Positions 1-10,664 of a DNA stretch of 64,000 nt are shown here, piece by piece (the stretch's first letter is position 1; the number at the start of each line of letters is the position of its first letter). This DNA comes from Isoetes taiwanensis (Eukaryota; Streptophyta; Lycopodiopsida; Isoetales; Isoetaceae), in assembly GCA_021234155.1 (NCBI GenBank), contig JAJEKV010000030.1, positions 6,445,890 through 6,509,889 on the forward strand, in the 5' to 3' direction. A model generated the notes under the pieces. It worked only from the letters and a program-made list of their open reading frames with translations, was not told the origin of the DNA and made no database searches. The translations under genes and the position numbers were made by a program.

Positions 1-629
1 CGAGTGTAAAATTGGGGACGCATGGACCATGGAAGCTGATAGGTCTAAGGAGAAATGTCATGCCAGGAGGGACAAGCATGATTGAATCAAGGCTATTGCA
101 GGCGATATTCCATGCATCATGAAAAGCCTACGAGAAGAAGAAGAAGAAAAAGAAGCGATTTTACCATCTAGAGGAAAGAAGCAGCAATGTTTACATCATT
201 CATCGAATCCAACCATACATCCTATGAGATGAAGAAGAAGGAAAAAAAAAAGGGAGCATTTTAACATTTTACATGATTGATCCAAGCCAACCATACAACC
301 AAGCTTATGAGATGAAGAAGAAGAAAAGGAAGGAGGAGGAGCACATTTTAAGTCATCCATCCAACCACAGATCCCAGATGAAGTGTTAAAATCAATGGTG
401 CTTTTTTTTATGTGAGAATTTGAAGCAGATGAACCTGGGTGTCGTCGGTCACGCCATCACCAGCTGCATGGAAGTCAAGCACGTTGACCTGCTTATGTGG
501 TAAAGGTAACAATGGAGAAGAAAACCATGGTTTTTGTGCAGGCAGATCTGGCTTGACCTGGTCGTGAATGCCGCGCGCATGCAGGATCCCGGTCAAGGTC
601 AAGAGCATAGCAACGAAAACGCCCTCCAT
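1..629 (-). CDS. GH28 polygalacturonase, 5' two exons (partial at window edge)
   Basis: Secreted pectin-degrading enzyme of glycoside hydrolase family 28, hydrolysing homogalacturonan in the cell wall. Exon 1 is 629-435 (65 codons) and starts MEGVFVAMLLTLTGIL, a hydrophobic signal peptide. It ends in the family's N-terminal signature VNVLDFHAAGDGVTDDTQ. The donor is GTTCAT at 434. Exon 2 runs from 127 off the window edge after an AG acceptor at 129-128. It reads AFHDAWNIACNS, then VPPGMTFLL and GPC, as expected directly after DDTQ. The reading frame is open throughout and the 307-bp intron has standard ends. The catalytic part of the enzyme lies outside the window, so activity cannot be judged. 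Unlike the other gene pieces here, this one shows no frameshift although it has several CpG sites. The family is sure; the choice between exo- and endo-acting type is not possible. Confidence 0.9.
128..434 (-). repeat. Intron 1 of the polygalacturonase gene, CTT-rich repeats
   Basis: On the plus strand this is GAAGAAGAAG-type purine tracts followed by diverged copies of a block of roughly 90 bp containing CATCC..CCAACCAT..ATGAGATGAAGAAG. On the gene's strand these are polypyrimidine CTT runs. About three diverged copies can be followed between 140 and 380. The repeat expansion lies wholly inside the intron, since both splice sites sit outside it. Confidence 0.6.
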
Positions 630-922
630 CTCAGCGATTACTCACGGCTTCACTATTTGGAACTCCGTCTCTGCCATTTGTTTGTTCGAATTCTATTACC
701 GATTCCTGGCTTTTTTTTGCTGGCTGCTATGTTTGGTCGAATTCTATTACCGACCCCTGATCCCTGTAGCCGATCCACAAGGCCCCAAAAAAAGAACCAC
801 TAGATTTAACTAGATTTTTATGCACCAATGTAGTTTTTTATGCATGAATTTATTTGCTAGAAGAAAACCACATGCCATAATGCGACAGTAGTTTGTTGAA
901 AGTGATTCCTGACATAGTTATA
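630..922. other. Region upstream of polygalacturonase, no gene seen
   Basis: This is the 5' flank of the minus-strand polygalacturonase gene, so its promoter should lie here. I see no convincing TATA box on the minus strand. A short direct repeat, TCGAATTCTATTACCGA, occurs at about 686 and again at about 737. Confidence 0.4.
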
Positions 923-1042
923 TTGCTGGTTATTATCAACGTTATAGTGGTTTGTAAAGACTAGTAGTGCTTTTTGAGATAGTTGCTGGTTATTATCATT
1001 GTTATAGTGGTTCGTAAAGACTAGTAGTGCTTTTTGAGATAG
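923..1042 (+). repeat. Tandem duplication, 60-bp unit x2
   Basis: Two near-identical 60-bp copies at 923-982 and 983-1042, each starting TTGCTGGTTATTATCA and ending TTTTTGAGATAG. There are only a few differences. No coding content is seen. Confidence 0.85.
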
Positions 1043-1587
1043 TTTTGTGCATATTATGTATGTATAATTATTTGGACCTCCGTCGATCCCCTGATGTTGT
1101 GTTTGCAGTTTTTTTATTTTATTGTTTCATATTGATGATGGCACTGCAATCTTGTTTTTTTTTTTTTGGTATAAGAGCTTGCCTTCATTTCCTTGATTTG
1201 GTGAAGATGAGCTGAGACCTATTTTTAGAGCTGGGAATATTTCAACTCCCCTTCGGATATTGCTGTTCCTAATGTCATCTGCAGCAGTTTAACAAAATGC
1301 ACCAAGTAAAATGACATGATTATGCACAATTTTCTGGTCTCATCATTGTCAAGCCATGTAAGGAAAATAAAAAGAATCAGCTCAGAATCCTATTAAAATG
1401 ATCTGATAACAAGGTGTGGGCATAGAACAGCTTGACAATAAAATGCACTTTGATATATTTCCAATCACCCTATAAAATGCAGGGTGAGAGCATTCCGAAC
1501 TTGGAAATGCAGCGAATCTATTTTACATTTTGTGCTACCTTGCAAAATGCGAAAAACACTAATAGGTACTTGTTACAATTCTGCTTC
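1043..1587. other. No gene recognised
   Basis: AT-rich sequence with a T10+ run near 1150 and no recognised coding, RNA or mobile features. Confidence 0.4.
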
Positions 1588-1735
1588 TGCACTTCGATCG
1601 TTTGGAGTTGCTGCTTCTGAGGCTGTACATAAGCATTCCTGCAGATTGCATGTATGACCTTACAAATATACATGCAATCTGCAGGAATGCTTATGTACAG
1701 CCTCAGAAGCAGCAACTCCAAACGATCGAAGTGCA
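1588..1735. repeat. Perfect inverted repeat, 68-bp arms, 12-bp loop
   Basis: Arm 1588-1655 is the exact reverse complement of arm 1668-1735, and the 12-base spacer is GACCTTACAAAT. Pairing can resume outside the arms through ACAATT if an 8-base bulge (CTGCTTCT) on the left is looped out. Transcription in either direction would give a long perfect hairpin. It could be a hairpin-RNA or young miRNA-type locus, a foldback element, or a fold-back artefact of sequencing or assembly. No coding sense is apparent. Confidence 0.9.
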
Positions 1736-2016
1736 ATTGTAATTATAATATACTCCACCTTCAGAAAGGATCATCGAGCCATGTGCAGTATTCCACCAAT
1801 AGAAAACCTCAGAATGAGAATTGCCACATTGACCCTGGAGTAAAGTGGTCCCTTGCTCTGTCCCTGTCCACATCTACAATCAGCAGCTTCTCCTGGAACT
1901 ATTGTTTTTTTAACCAAAATTTTCCAATGATGCACCTTTGTGACAAACATGCATGCATTGCTTTCGATTCACAGTCTTTCAAAATTGTGGTGAGAGAAAA
2001 CTTTGAACATTCAGCA
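1736..2016. other. No gene recognised; 3' flank of the HAC-like fragment
   Basis: This lies downstream of the stop codon of the minus-strand histone acetyltransferase fragment (TAA at 2019-2017) and could include its former 3' UTR. No poly(A) signal was assigned. Confidence 0.3.
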
Positions 2017-2537
2017 TTAGCTCCTACCATTTGCGGTTTCTGCAGCCCACTGTCTCATCATTCATTGACTGCAGCTCTTCTACACGACTCCATTTGTTTT
2101 TTAAGTCGTCTCAAAGCATAATATTAGCCATTTCATGTTATTTAACTTACTTGCAACGAGGAACTCAGCAACATGGTTTGTTACAGGAACGTGAATGCAG
2201 GTGCAAGAGATACCACGTTTGTTTACAATGAGCACAACCGTCTTGCGAGCATATTGAACAACTTAATCCATGTCTAAAAAGGGCTTTTAATCTATGGCAT
2301 TTTGGATATGTGCATTGAGATATACCACACTCAGAAGAATGAACCAGAAGATCTATGATTTGCCGAAGCTGCAGTACCCAACATTCATTAAGAGGTCTTG
2401 GGAATAGGAACTCATGGCATATGATAGGAATAATGAACCAACCCGCTTCTGCCGACCTTCTGCCAAGCTGATCTTTTTCTTTCTTGTCCATAGGGTGTCT
2501 ATCCCTTTCATCTCCTGATTGTTCCACAGCATAGCAC
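2017..2537 (-). pseudogene. CBP/p300-type (HAC-like) histone acetyltransferase C-terminal fragment, ZZ-TAZ
   Basis: Three consecutive exon-like pieces read on the minus strand. 2537-2443 encodes the end of a ZZ zinc finger, CYAVEQSGDERDRHPMDKKE. 2368-2151 encodes a TAZ-type zinc finger: LRQIIDLLVHSSEC, then CTYPKC, GLSC, GCAHCKQTWYLLHLHSRSC, with the spaced H/C zinc ligands of plant HAC proteins. 2109-2017 encodes the basic tail RLKKQMESCRRAAVNE ... MRQWAAETANGRS and a stop. Defects: an in-frame TGA at 2167-2165, just before the last ligand motif VPRC; a one-base loss (GAAATG to GAATG) in the tail; and no sequence for the second ZZ region expected between the first two pieces. Splice sites of the pieces are mostly standard (GTAAGTT at 2150). 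In the intact family this part binds transcription factors in the nucleus. The catalytic domain is absent. Family assignment is confident; whether it is a true pseudogene depends on sequence accuracy. Confidence 0.8.
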
Positions 2538-5179
2538 CTACATAATCAACCAAACTCTAAACATATCCTTTTATTTTTGCATGCCCAATTGACAGGTTTT
2601 ATGATGCTTCCTGTGAAGTAATATACCCCCACTTTTGTTTCTCTTCTCTTCTTAATGGAAGGATTTTGTGGAAGAGGTATGAGAGGCTTAAGCATTCAAA
2701 CAATAAAAGCACCACAGACGGGACTTGTTAAACTAATAAAGCATCTGATTTAGCAAATCCAAAGCAGATTTTCAGCATAACTGTTCTATATTGTATTTTA
2801 ACTGGATCATCTATGGGGCACATTCCACATGTTATTGGATCCTTCTTCCTCAATTACCTTTCAAGGGATTCCTAGCCAACTGGTAGATCTAATTTGATGC
2901 CCACTGAATAGACACCAATAGAAATTACAACATGGCATGAGGAGCTTAAGAATTTGTATATTAAAGTGTACATTGAATTAAAGGAGATGCAGAGAGCGAT
3001 TAACAGAGAGGCAAGAATGAAGCTCTAAATATGTGATGCCTCCGGCATTCTGCTATGCTATGTGAAGCACCTGTATGCCTGGATGGATACACAAAGTGCA
3101 GCTAAACAAAGATGCAACCACCTGCAGTCAGCAAACTCCTTACCATTTCTCTTCATCGTTTTCATAATGATCCATGGGGAAGAGTAAAGCCATGTACTAA
3201 TCTTAAGCTGGATCAGGAACATGCTATTTCAATGTGAAAGCAATATCTTTGATGGCCTATTTATGCTTGTAAAGCTTGGCTTTGGTTGGGAGATACTAGC
3301 TACATAAGAGAGAGTCAGCAAATAAAAGGTGGTTGCCAGACAGTAAGTTATAGTATGAAGAAGAACTGGCGTCGGGTGACCCTAGTATCTTGTAAATAAA
3401 TAATGCCTCCAGTAAAAATTTGAATATGTATCTAACACAATCATGCTATTTCAGCATAAATAACCAACATTACCTCACAAATGAGAGAATCACAGCCTGT
3501 TGATGTACCTAGCAGTTAACAACAGACCATCGAAGTTGACCTAAGATCCATGAATTCCAAGTCTATATTCATAAATGACAGAGCAGGCGACTATCCTTCA
3601 ACTTAGGATGAATAACTGGAGTTCATTGGTTTACAACTTTCAAGGGTTCCCATTTCCTCTGTAGATATGGATCCGACCCAATTCGTCAACTGTCCCGAAT
3701 CTATGGATCAGATTTTCTTCAAGAATATGCAGCACCACCTAGCCGGCATCATGAATCCATAGCTTCAGGCATATTTTTGTAAAGGAAAACCTTAGAAAGA
3801 ATATTGTGATACGTCAAGAAAATTGGTAGCACCATCCTGCTCGCCATGTCTGATACATACCATGGATAAATATTAATTCAAGGATGGTAACATCCAGAAT
3901 CATGGGCGAATCAGGGGGGTTCACACCATAGGGTTAATTTAAGTTTAACGTATTGGTAGTATGTTAACTTAATGCATAACTTTGAAGTTGGTTCACACCA
4001 TTCAGTTACTTCCATACCATAATCGATTCAGCCCTTCCGCAATACAAAATGAAATTTTGCAAGTTTATCAGTTAAATTTTATGTTCACACTCATTCAATA
4101 TCATAACTTCTAATATAACAGATTGTATTTAATTTTGGATTCACACTGCTATTTGCTCACCCCTTATTGCTCACTTTGGATCATTGGATTCAAAGATAAT
4201 TCATGGAATATGCCAAATGAATGATTGAGGAATTTCCACATCACACCCATGTAGAACTCAGTGCTCCACATACATGTATTCATACCTGTACACATATGCA
4301 ACAAAGAGAATACAAATACAGAAATTGACACAAATGAAATCACATGTAGCAACTTCAAATTACATGTAAGCAACTTCACAAAGAAGCCTGCATAACAGAA
4401 ACCCAGCAGCTAAGAAGAGATAAAATAAATTTACATGAGCTCCCATGGCCCTTGAGGCCATATGCACAAAACATAGCATCCATGCAAAACCTGCCAGATT
4501 CTCAAGGATTCCAGTTGTACAACTCCACCTCACCTCGCCCCTCTAGCTGCTATATCTCCATCCATAGGGTGGCAATTGGAACCGCAGCTCCACAACCGAT
4601 GTATTTTTTTAGAAAGTTCGTTGATGCAACAAATGATTAATGTGTCTATACCGTCTCCAGCACAGAGAACACAGACTCGGGAAGAAATCGTTCCACCATC
4701 AAGCAATCAAAGAGCACAGCTGACGAGCCTTCAATCAACACGCCACATAACTACAATCACCGACATATTCCTTCTTGAGCACAAGAATTTCTTTACCTGG
4801 GAAACAAACAACGGGCAAAATTCTGACACTAACAATCCCATCTCAAGCCCCAGTGTTGCTGGCAAAACTAGGAACTGTTGGTCGCAAAACACCTAACAAA
4901 TAGAGACGGGAAAAAACACCCCGCAAGGCAATCTTCAGCGAGCTGAGCCCACCCAGTTGACAACAAGCTGAATCAACTTCCTGGAGGCCACAATAGCCTC
5001 AAATCCTACTTCTAGTAGATCAATGGCGAGAATCACAACCGACAAACCGAGAGCTGAGAAGGACAGAAAGCATGTACTAGATTTCTGGAAAGCTGAGGGA
5101 ACGAAGTTTGGATCGAAAGGGGAAAAACAACCCGCAATGGAGAGACAGAAATCGAAGACCAAAATTCATGCTTAGTGTG
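2538..5179. other. No gene recognised
   Basis: AT-rich sequence with many stops in all frames. I looked on the minus strand for upstream exons of the HAC-like gene (catalytic and PHD regions) and did not find any. An open frame at 5162-4935 (minus, 75 codons, starting MVFDFCLSIAGCF) has a hydrophobic stretch but no recognisable family. Confidence 0.4.
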
Positions 5180-5237
5180 GTGACGACCATATAAGTATTC
5201 ATGTCATACAAGGATTATACTCGTATATGGTCGTCAC
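5180..5237. repeat. Short inverted repeat, MITE-like
   Basis: GTGACGACCATATA at 5180-5193 is exactly inverted at 5224-5237, with 30 bases between; partial pairing continues outward (GTGTG / CACAC). The size fits a small stem-loop or a very short remnant of an inverted-repeat transposon. No target duplication was established. Confidence 0.6.
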
Positions 5238-5482
5238 ACGAATACAAAAAAGTAGTTGCATGGAGTAGGGTTTGAATTCACAATCTTCTAGTTGTGAGTC
5301 ATGCACCTTTGCCAAGTGCATTATCAATATTTATTGGAAATATTGGAGACAATTCCCCATGTTTTTCTCATATGCAGGACTGCTCCCAGGAGGTTCTAGA
5401 ATATTCTAAAACCTACATGCATGTGCGACACTTGGCGTGATCTCATCCATTGTAGTGGTGTGATCCTAACCGTCGGCCTAGG

Positions 5483-5490
5483 TATATAAG
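5483..5490 (+). promoter_or_regulatory. TATA-box-like element
   Basis: TATATAAG sits in GGTATATAAGGAGG, followed about 30 bases later by CATTCATCACAA. This is a plausible plant core promoter. No gene was recognised downstream. The surrounding 5.3-5.7 kb could be a retrotransposon LTR, but no second copy is present in the window. Confidence 0.3.
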
Positions 5491-5555
5491 GAGGCACTGT
5501 CTTCTTGCTTGCATTCATCACAATTCTTTTTAGCTAGCAGTTAGTGCATTTATCT

Positions 5556-5692
5556 ATTCTTTACCTTTATGTAGCTAGCTCCTACTTTGGCTCTTGTCTA
5601 GCCCTTACCCATACCCAAGTGCAATTTTCCATTCTTTACCTTAATGTAGCTAGCTCCTCCTTTACCTCTTGTGTGAGCCTTACCCATACTTT
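5556..5692 (+). repeat. Tandem duplication, 75-bp unit x2
   Basis: ATTCTTTACC..ATGTAGCTAGCTCCT starts at 5556 and again at 5631. The two copies are diverged and the second ends near TTACCCATAC. Confidence 0.75.
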
Positions 5693-7984
5693 GGTTTTAA
5701 AATGTCCTTACACTTTATTCCATGCTTGTTTGCAAGTAGTATTTACTCTATTTGTGCACAACATTTTGTCATGTGAGATGCTATTATCCATGAAAACTTT
5801 CTAGTTTTCCTATGGAATTGTTGAATATGGAACTTCAGATTGTTTTTTTTTTTTAATCAAATCTAAGCCGACGTTATTCCACTTGCATAGCTTTTATTTT
5901 TGCCAATTTTGCCTAGCCTTCTTTTTTACATACTTTGAGCTATATGTCCTTTTTACTTTTATAGGATTGCTCGATCATTGTCTTTTAAATTTCATGAGGC
6001 ATTGAATATACTATTATGCAATTAATTGAAAATGTGGCAAGATAACCATCTAGGAAGTAGTCGTCATCGTGGAAACCATATTTTGTGCTTACCATTTATA
6101 TTTCATACCTACCATCTTTCATTCGTTTATATGTGCCATTTTTATCCTAAAATTTTCTTGCTCCTTCCGTTCTTGCCAAGTGCTCTCTTTGTTTTTGCTT
6201 GTCTATTTGACTTATGTATATCCGAACTGTGTCGATAGAGTTTTACTTTCTAACTAGCATGATCTCTTATGTATTCCCCTTTCAACTTTCTCCTAGACAT
6301 CTTAAAATACACTTTCTCCTCCTTCTATGTGGCTTCTTCTAGCTTTAGTTTTATTTATGCCCATGATTTGGAGCCCTATTAAACATTGACTTGAAAGTCA
6401 TATTATGTGCTTCCTAGAATGCATTTTCTCTACCGAAAACCCAGAATGATATCTCTGCCTCTTTGTCAACATGTTTCTGTTTGGAGATGCCCATAAAGGC
6501 CATTTTGTCCACCTTGTCTCTATAGCTCTAGAAGACACATTTACCTTCTAGAGCTAGGTGACAAGTGTCTCGAGTAGTTAGCAACTGCTAGACACTCACC
6601 CTATTTAAAGCTTGGCATTTGAGTTTCCCGCATCAATGCTTTTGTGTGCATCTCCATTCTAGATTTTCCCTGAGCTCACTTCCCACCCACCCTCCCCCAT
6701 CTTCCCTTTTTCTGCTGATACATGCCATTCACTCCAATTTTGCTATTCGGCCTTGGAAGTATGACTTATTTTGATTATTGCTATATTTCTTAGTTTATGG
6801 TTATAGAGCCTTGGTGGCTTATATTGATATGGCCCTGTTGGTTTATGTCTTTAGAGCCTTGGTGCTTGCTTATGATTTTGAAGCTTTGGTGGCTGAATAA
6901 TAGAGCCTTGGTAGGCTTATATTGAAACCTGGTCTGGCATGGTTTTATCGTGTGTTGGTTCTATTGGAGCATGGTCAGCTATTGAGAGTTGTTAAAATGG
7001 TGGTTACATTGGTAGCCTTTGGTGCCAGTGCGACCATGGTCTTGTCTTACTCGTATTTTTGTTTTGCAGGATGACGAATCGTGTTTACGATTTTGGTTAG
7101 TGACGGATGACGTGGTTATGTTTACAATTTTGGTTGGTGAAGGTGCTGCTTTCGATCATGTCCTTGAACAGCTAGCAGCTCACACCTGCATGTGGCTTTC
7201 CTTTTACAACTTATCTATGAGAGTTCTTTTCCTTTTCAGTTGTGAATAACATCTGTTAGATGGTTGTTTATCTTTAGGGTTTCCTCGAAAACCTGAAAGG
7301 GCGAGGTTTTCATCCTGGGGATAAGCTTCTTTTTTTGAGATAGCATGTATCAACAACATGTTTATGTTTATGGAGATGCCCACAAGGGCAACAACTTAAC
7401 ATGTTTCTGTGTATGGAGATGTCCACAAGGGCCATTTTATCCATCTTGCCTCTATAGCTCTAAAACTTATCTTTTATGGTGAAGCCCTTAAATCCAAAAA
7501 GCAAAGGCTGGCAAAGCCTTGGAGGCAAAAAATATCAGCACTTTCCCTGCCACTAAAATGATGAAATCACCATCCAAGGTATATATCGTTTTGGTAAGAG
7601 AACATAACAAGCTTTCTAGTGAAATAAATTTTATTCGAAACTAAGTGATGGATCAAGAGTTATAATCAAAAGTATGTTACCAACAAAACTGTTGCAAAAC
7701 AGGTATCCGAATTGAGAAGTACAAAAGGTGAGTATTTTACATGATAGATCTGGGTCTAATTCTATACCAATATAAAGATTCTTTGTACGAGCCTTCCAAA
7801 GAGCCCAAGATCATCTTATTCTGATATGCATAGCTCAGGTTAATTTTTTCTCCCTTGAAGGACGTCATTTTATTTATCATCACATCATGAATACTTTCTA
7901 CATTACATTTTACATATCACGTGGAAGCCAATCCACTACTTAGATGCGATATGCTAGGAGTTGCTTTGCATGTGATTATTTAGT
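5693..7984. other. Non-genic region with dispersed repeats
   Basis: A segment of about 65 bp containing GTTTCTGTTTGGAGATGCCC and CTATAGCTCT occurs at 6469-6534 and again, diverged, at 7399-7464. A degenerate phrase, AGAGCCTTGGTGGCTTAT, recurs several times between 6800 and 6930. CTATTTAAAGC near 6600 resembles a TATA element. An open stretch at 7070-7250 follows a good acceptor-like TTTTGCAG, but its product is not recognised. Confidence 0.4.
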
Positions 7985-8027
7985 ACATAGGCAGGTTTAA
8001 GGTCTCTACAACAAGATCTGTTGGTCG

Positions 8028-8146
8028 CATTTGAACCCCTAACCTCGGGGCAATGGGATTTTAAAGTGTCCATTACTAGACCAATGTTGGCCATGTTTGA
8101 ATCCATGACCACGGGTATGGCAGTTTAAGATCCTGTCACTAAACCA
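8028..8146 (-). repeat. tRNA-like dimeric repeat (SINE-like)
   Basis: On the minus strand two modules follow each other. The first has an A-box-like TGGTTTAGTGACAGG (8146-8132) and a B-box-like region around GGATTCAAACATGG (8110-8092). The second has TTGGTCTAGTAATGG (8085-8071) and GGGGTTCAAATGC (8040-8028). Each has RNA polymerase III promoter-like spacing. No intact tRNA cloverleaf forms, so this is read as a tRNA-derived repeat rather than a tRNA gene. Confidence 0.5.
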
Positions 8147-8160
8147 TGCCTCGAAGGGCT

Positions 8161-9662
8161 ACATAGCTCAGGTTATGAGCTTGGAAGAGTTTCCATTCTG
8201 GCTCTTCTTTAGCATTTGGGTGTGCCTAGCTTGGCGGCAAGAATGTAGAGTTAGAGTTTGATATTTCGTTCGATTGCATCAGATCTGCTTTCGAGTGCAG
8301 GAAAATGGAGGTGGCTTGGGATGCACAAATTTTGAAGGCAATGAAGAAGAGTTCTTTGCTATATAAGCTTGCAACTCAACTCAATATAGAGGTGCAGCTT
8401 GTCCCTTTGCATTTTAACTAGTGTTTATGGTGTCTTGCTGGAGGCACCCGCGACGATCAGATTTAGGAAGGAACATGGCACCAGTTCTAAAAGAAGATAT
8501 ATAAGTCTTTTTCTCTTTCTTGCATCCTTACTAATTTATACAGTACCCACTTCTAGATGGATGTTGATAAGGAACCAATCACAGAGAAGAGATAGGGAAG
8601 AGATACTCCGCGCAGAAAATGACTTATTAAAGGATTATTCTCTTGATAAAAGGACTAGGTCTAGTTCCTCGATCTCCAATATGAAGTTCTTTTTTATGTT
8701 TTAGATCATGAAAGTTGCATTACATTTGTGGTTTGTTCTTATTAAGTGAGAGCAGCTAGAATTGTGTATGTAAAAACTTTGATGAACAATTTCTAGGTGG
8801 GTAATATTCACTTAGAACTAGCATATTGCATATAACTTAGTGGCTAATGATCATGTTTCATTTGGGTGATTTAGTATAATAGCATTGGATCATATTTGGA
8901 CGTGTGGTCTTGCTAGAGATGGATTTGGAGCTACCCATCAAATGATCTTTAGTAACCTAATCTGGGTTGTCGCCAGAATGCATGTTTAGATGAAGTGCTT
9001 GGATAGTAACTTCATTTTGCTTCCTCTATTACCTGAACCAAATTGTTTTGGTCTTACATATTTCCTTTATATGATTAAAAATATCCATTAAAAGTTAAGC
9101 CGTTGACATAAATAACATATAAGATAAGTCAAATGCCAAGGGAACATGCTGCCTTGTTTAGTTTAATGGACTTTGAACTCTAGTTTCCATACCAAGTTTT
9201 TTGTTTGAGCAAGGGAATGGAAAAATAGAATTTTCTATGGATGATTTAAGACAAGGTTGGCTTGCTGAACAAAGCCTTATTGAATTGTTGTGCATATGCC
9301 ATCACAAGCCTGCAATTTAGGTTTTGATCAATTTGGCACTTTGCAAACAACTCTCATGTCTATCCCTTTCATAACTAGTAAGGCTAAAAACCTAGTTCTC
9401 TTTTGTTTATGGGTTATGATTCTCTTGCATATGCGCTCATATATTCTTGCTCTTGTTATACTATTTTTTTTTTTTTTAATTTTCACAATGGAAACTACAT
9501 GTGGTGTGATGTTTTTGATCATGATCGTCTTCTTCCAATGTACAGATTTGAATAAATTGCTCAATAAATCAGAAAATCACAAATCAATAATCATATATTC
9601 TTCTTAAAATTAATACTGTTTTATTTCTTTTTCTAGAGTGCAATTCGGGCATTATTTTGCCT
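8161..9662. other. No gene recognised
   Basis: A short open stretch begins at ATG 8306 (MEVAWDAQILKAMKK) and reaches a possible donor at about 8390, but its family is not recognised. A T15 run lies near 9464. Otherwise unfeatured AT-rich sequence. Confidence 0.35.
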
Positions 9663-9731
9663 GATAGATAGATAGATAGATAGGTAGGTAGGTAGGTAGG
9701 TAGGTAGGTAGGTAGATAGATAGATAGATAG
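9663..9731 (+). repeat. Tetranucleotide microsatellite (GATA/GGTA)
   Basis: An uninterrupted GATA run changes to GGTA repeats in the middle and back to GATA, about 69 bp in all. Confidence 0.95.
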
Positions 9732-10139
9732 TTGTTTTAGCATCATGCCAGTAGGCAGCATCCAACTGGACTTTTGACCACACACCACACTACATTGCTC
9801 ATGTGACCACACACTACACTATAGTGCTTGGTTGGGCCCTGCCCCCAACCACTTTACATTGCATTTGTGGGATTTGACACCCAACAGTTCAAAGTGTGAT
9901 TCTGGATGGTCTCAAACTCGAGACCTGTAGTTGCTAAAAATAGTGTATTACCACTAGATCAAACACCCAGAGGCATGCAGCCCTTTTTCGTTAATGTAAT
10001 AGATGCTCTACTTTAACATTTTTTGTGATAAAATGGTTACAAATGGATGCAAAAAGTAACGTAAAGCGGAGTCAAAAGAAAAGAGCAAGAGACATAAAAG
10101 TAAGCAAAGTGTGTGTATATCATAATATATATACAATAA
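9732..10139. other. Non-genic flank of the left array arm, tRNA-like remnant
   Basis: On the minus strand 9962-9909 holds TTGATCTAGTGGTAATAC followed by AGGTCTCGAGTTTGAGACC. This resembles a degenerate tRNA-like A box and B box. No gene was recognised. Confidence 0.3.
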
Positions 10140-10177
10140 CTTAAGCACCCCCTTGTCCATAGAGATTTTGATCTCGA

Positions 10178-10287
10178 CCGTCGATTGTGAAATCGATGGT
10201 TCGAACATAGCCACCTCGTCTATTACATACAAGGGGGCAGCTTAATCCAGATTGATCTCGGCTGTTGAATGTGCTATATCAACGGCC
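10178..10287 (-). repeat. Two GACGGTCGAGATC-type hairpins in the arm tail
   Basis: CCGTCGATT/AATCGATGG (10,178-10,199) and GGCTGTTGA/TCAACGGCC (10,260-10,287) are stem-loops. On the minus strand each is followed by CGAGATC, as are the hairpins at 33.2-33.4 kb and 42.7-42.9 kb. Confidence 0.6.
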
Positions 10288-10664
10288 CAAGTTTAGCCAC
10301 GTTTGTTATGTGCAATTAATGCCATGTGATGAGGTGGCAGCAATATTTGGTGTAGCAGATCTTAACCGTTAGATAAAAAAGGTGAGCATAAATCCTAACC
10401 ATTAACTTTTTAATATTAAATTTGGTTTTTTTTAAAGGAGGTGAGGTGGCACCCTCATTAATAAAAAAGGTAGTGAGGTGGCAAAGCATTTATGAGTGGA
10501 TATTCTAGGAAGCTTCCTTTTGCTTAATTGCCTTCAAAGGCACGTAGCTTGCAGTAGAGGGATCGGATGAAGATGGGACCCACGTCTTTGGATTGCTCTC
10601 ATCGAGAGCTTTCCAATGAGTGGTGCTTTGGCACTATTTTCTCTCAGTTGGAGCCGACATGATT

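Noticed and set aside
4935-5162. Minus-strand 75-codon open frame with a hydrophobic segment
   Set aside because: No recognisable domain, no promoter or intron evidence, and length within chance expectation.
7070-7249. Possible exon after TTTTGCAG (DDESCLRFWLVTDDVV)
   Set aside because: Open in one frame but not matching a family I know, inside a repeat-rich stretch with no upstream exon.
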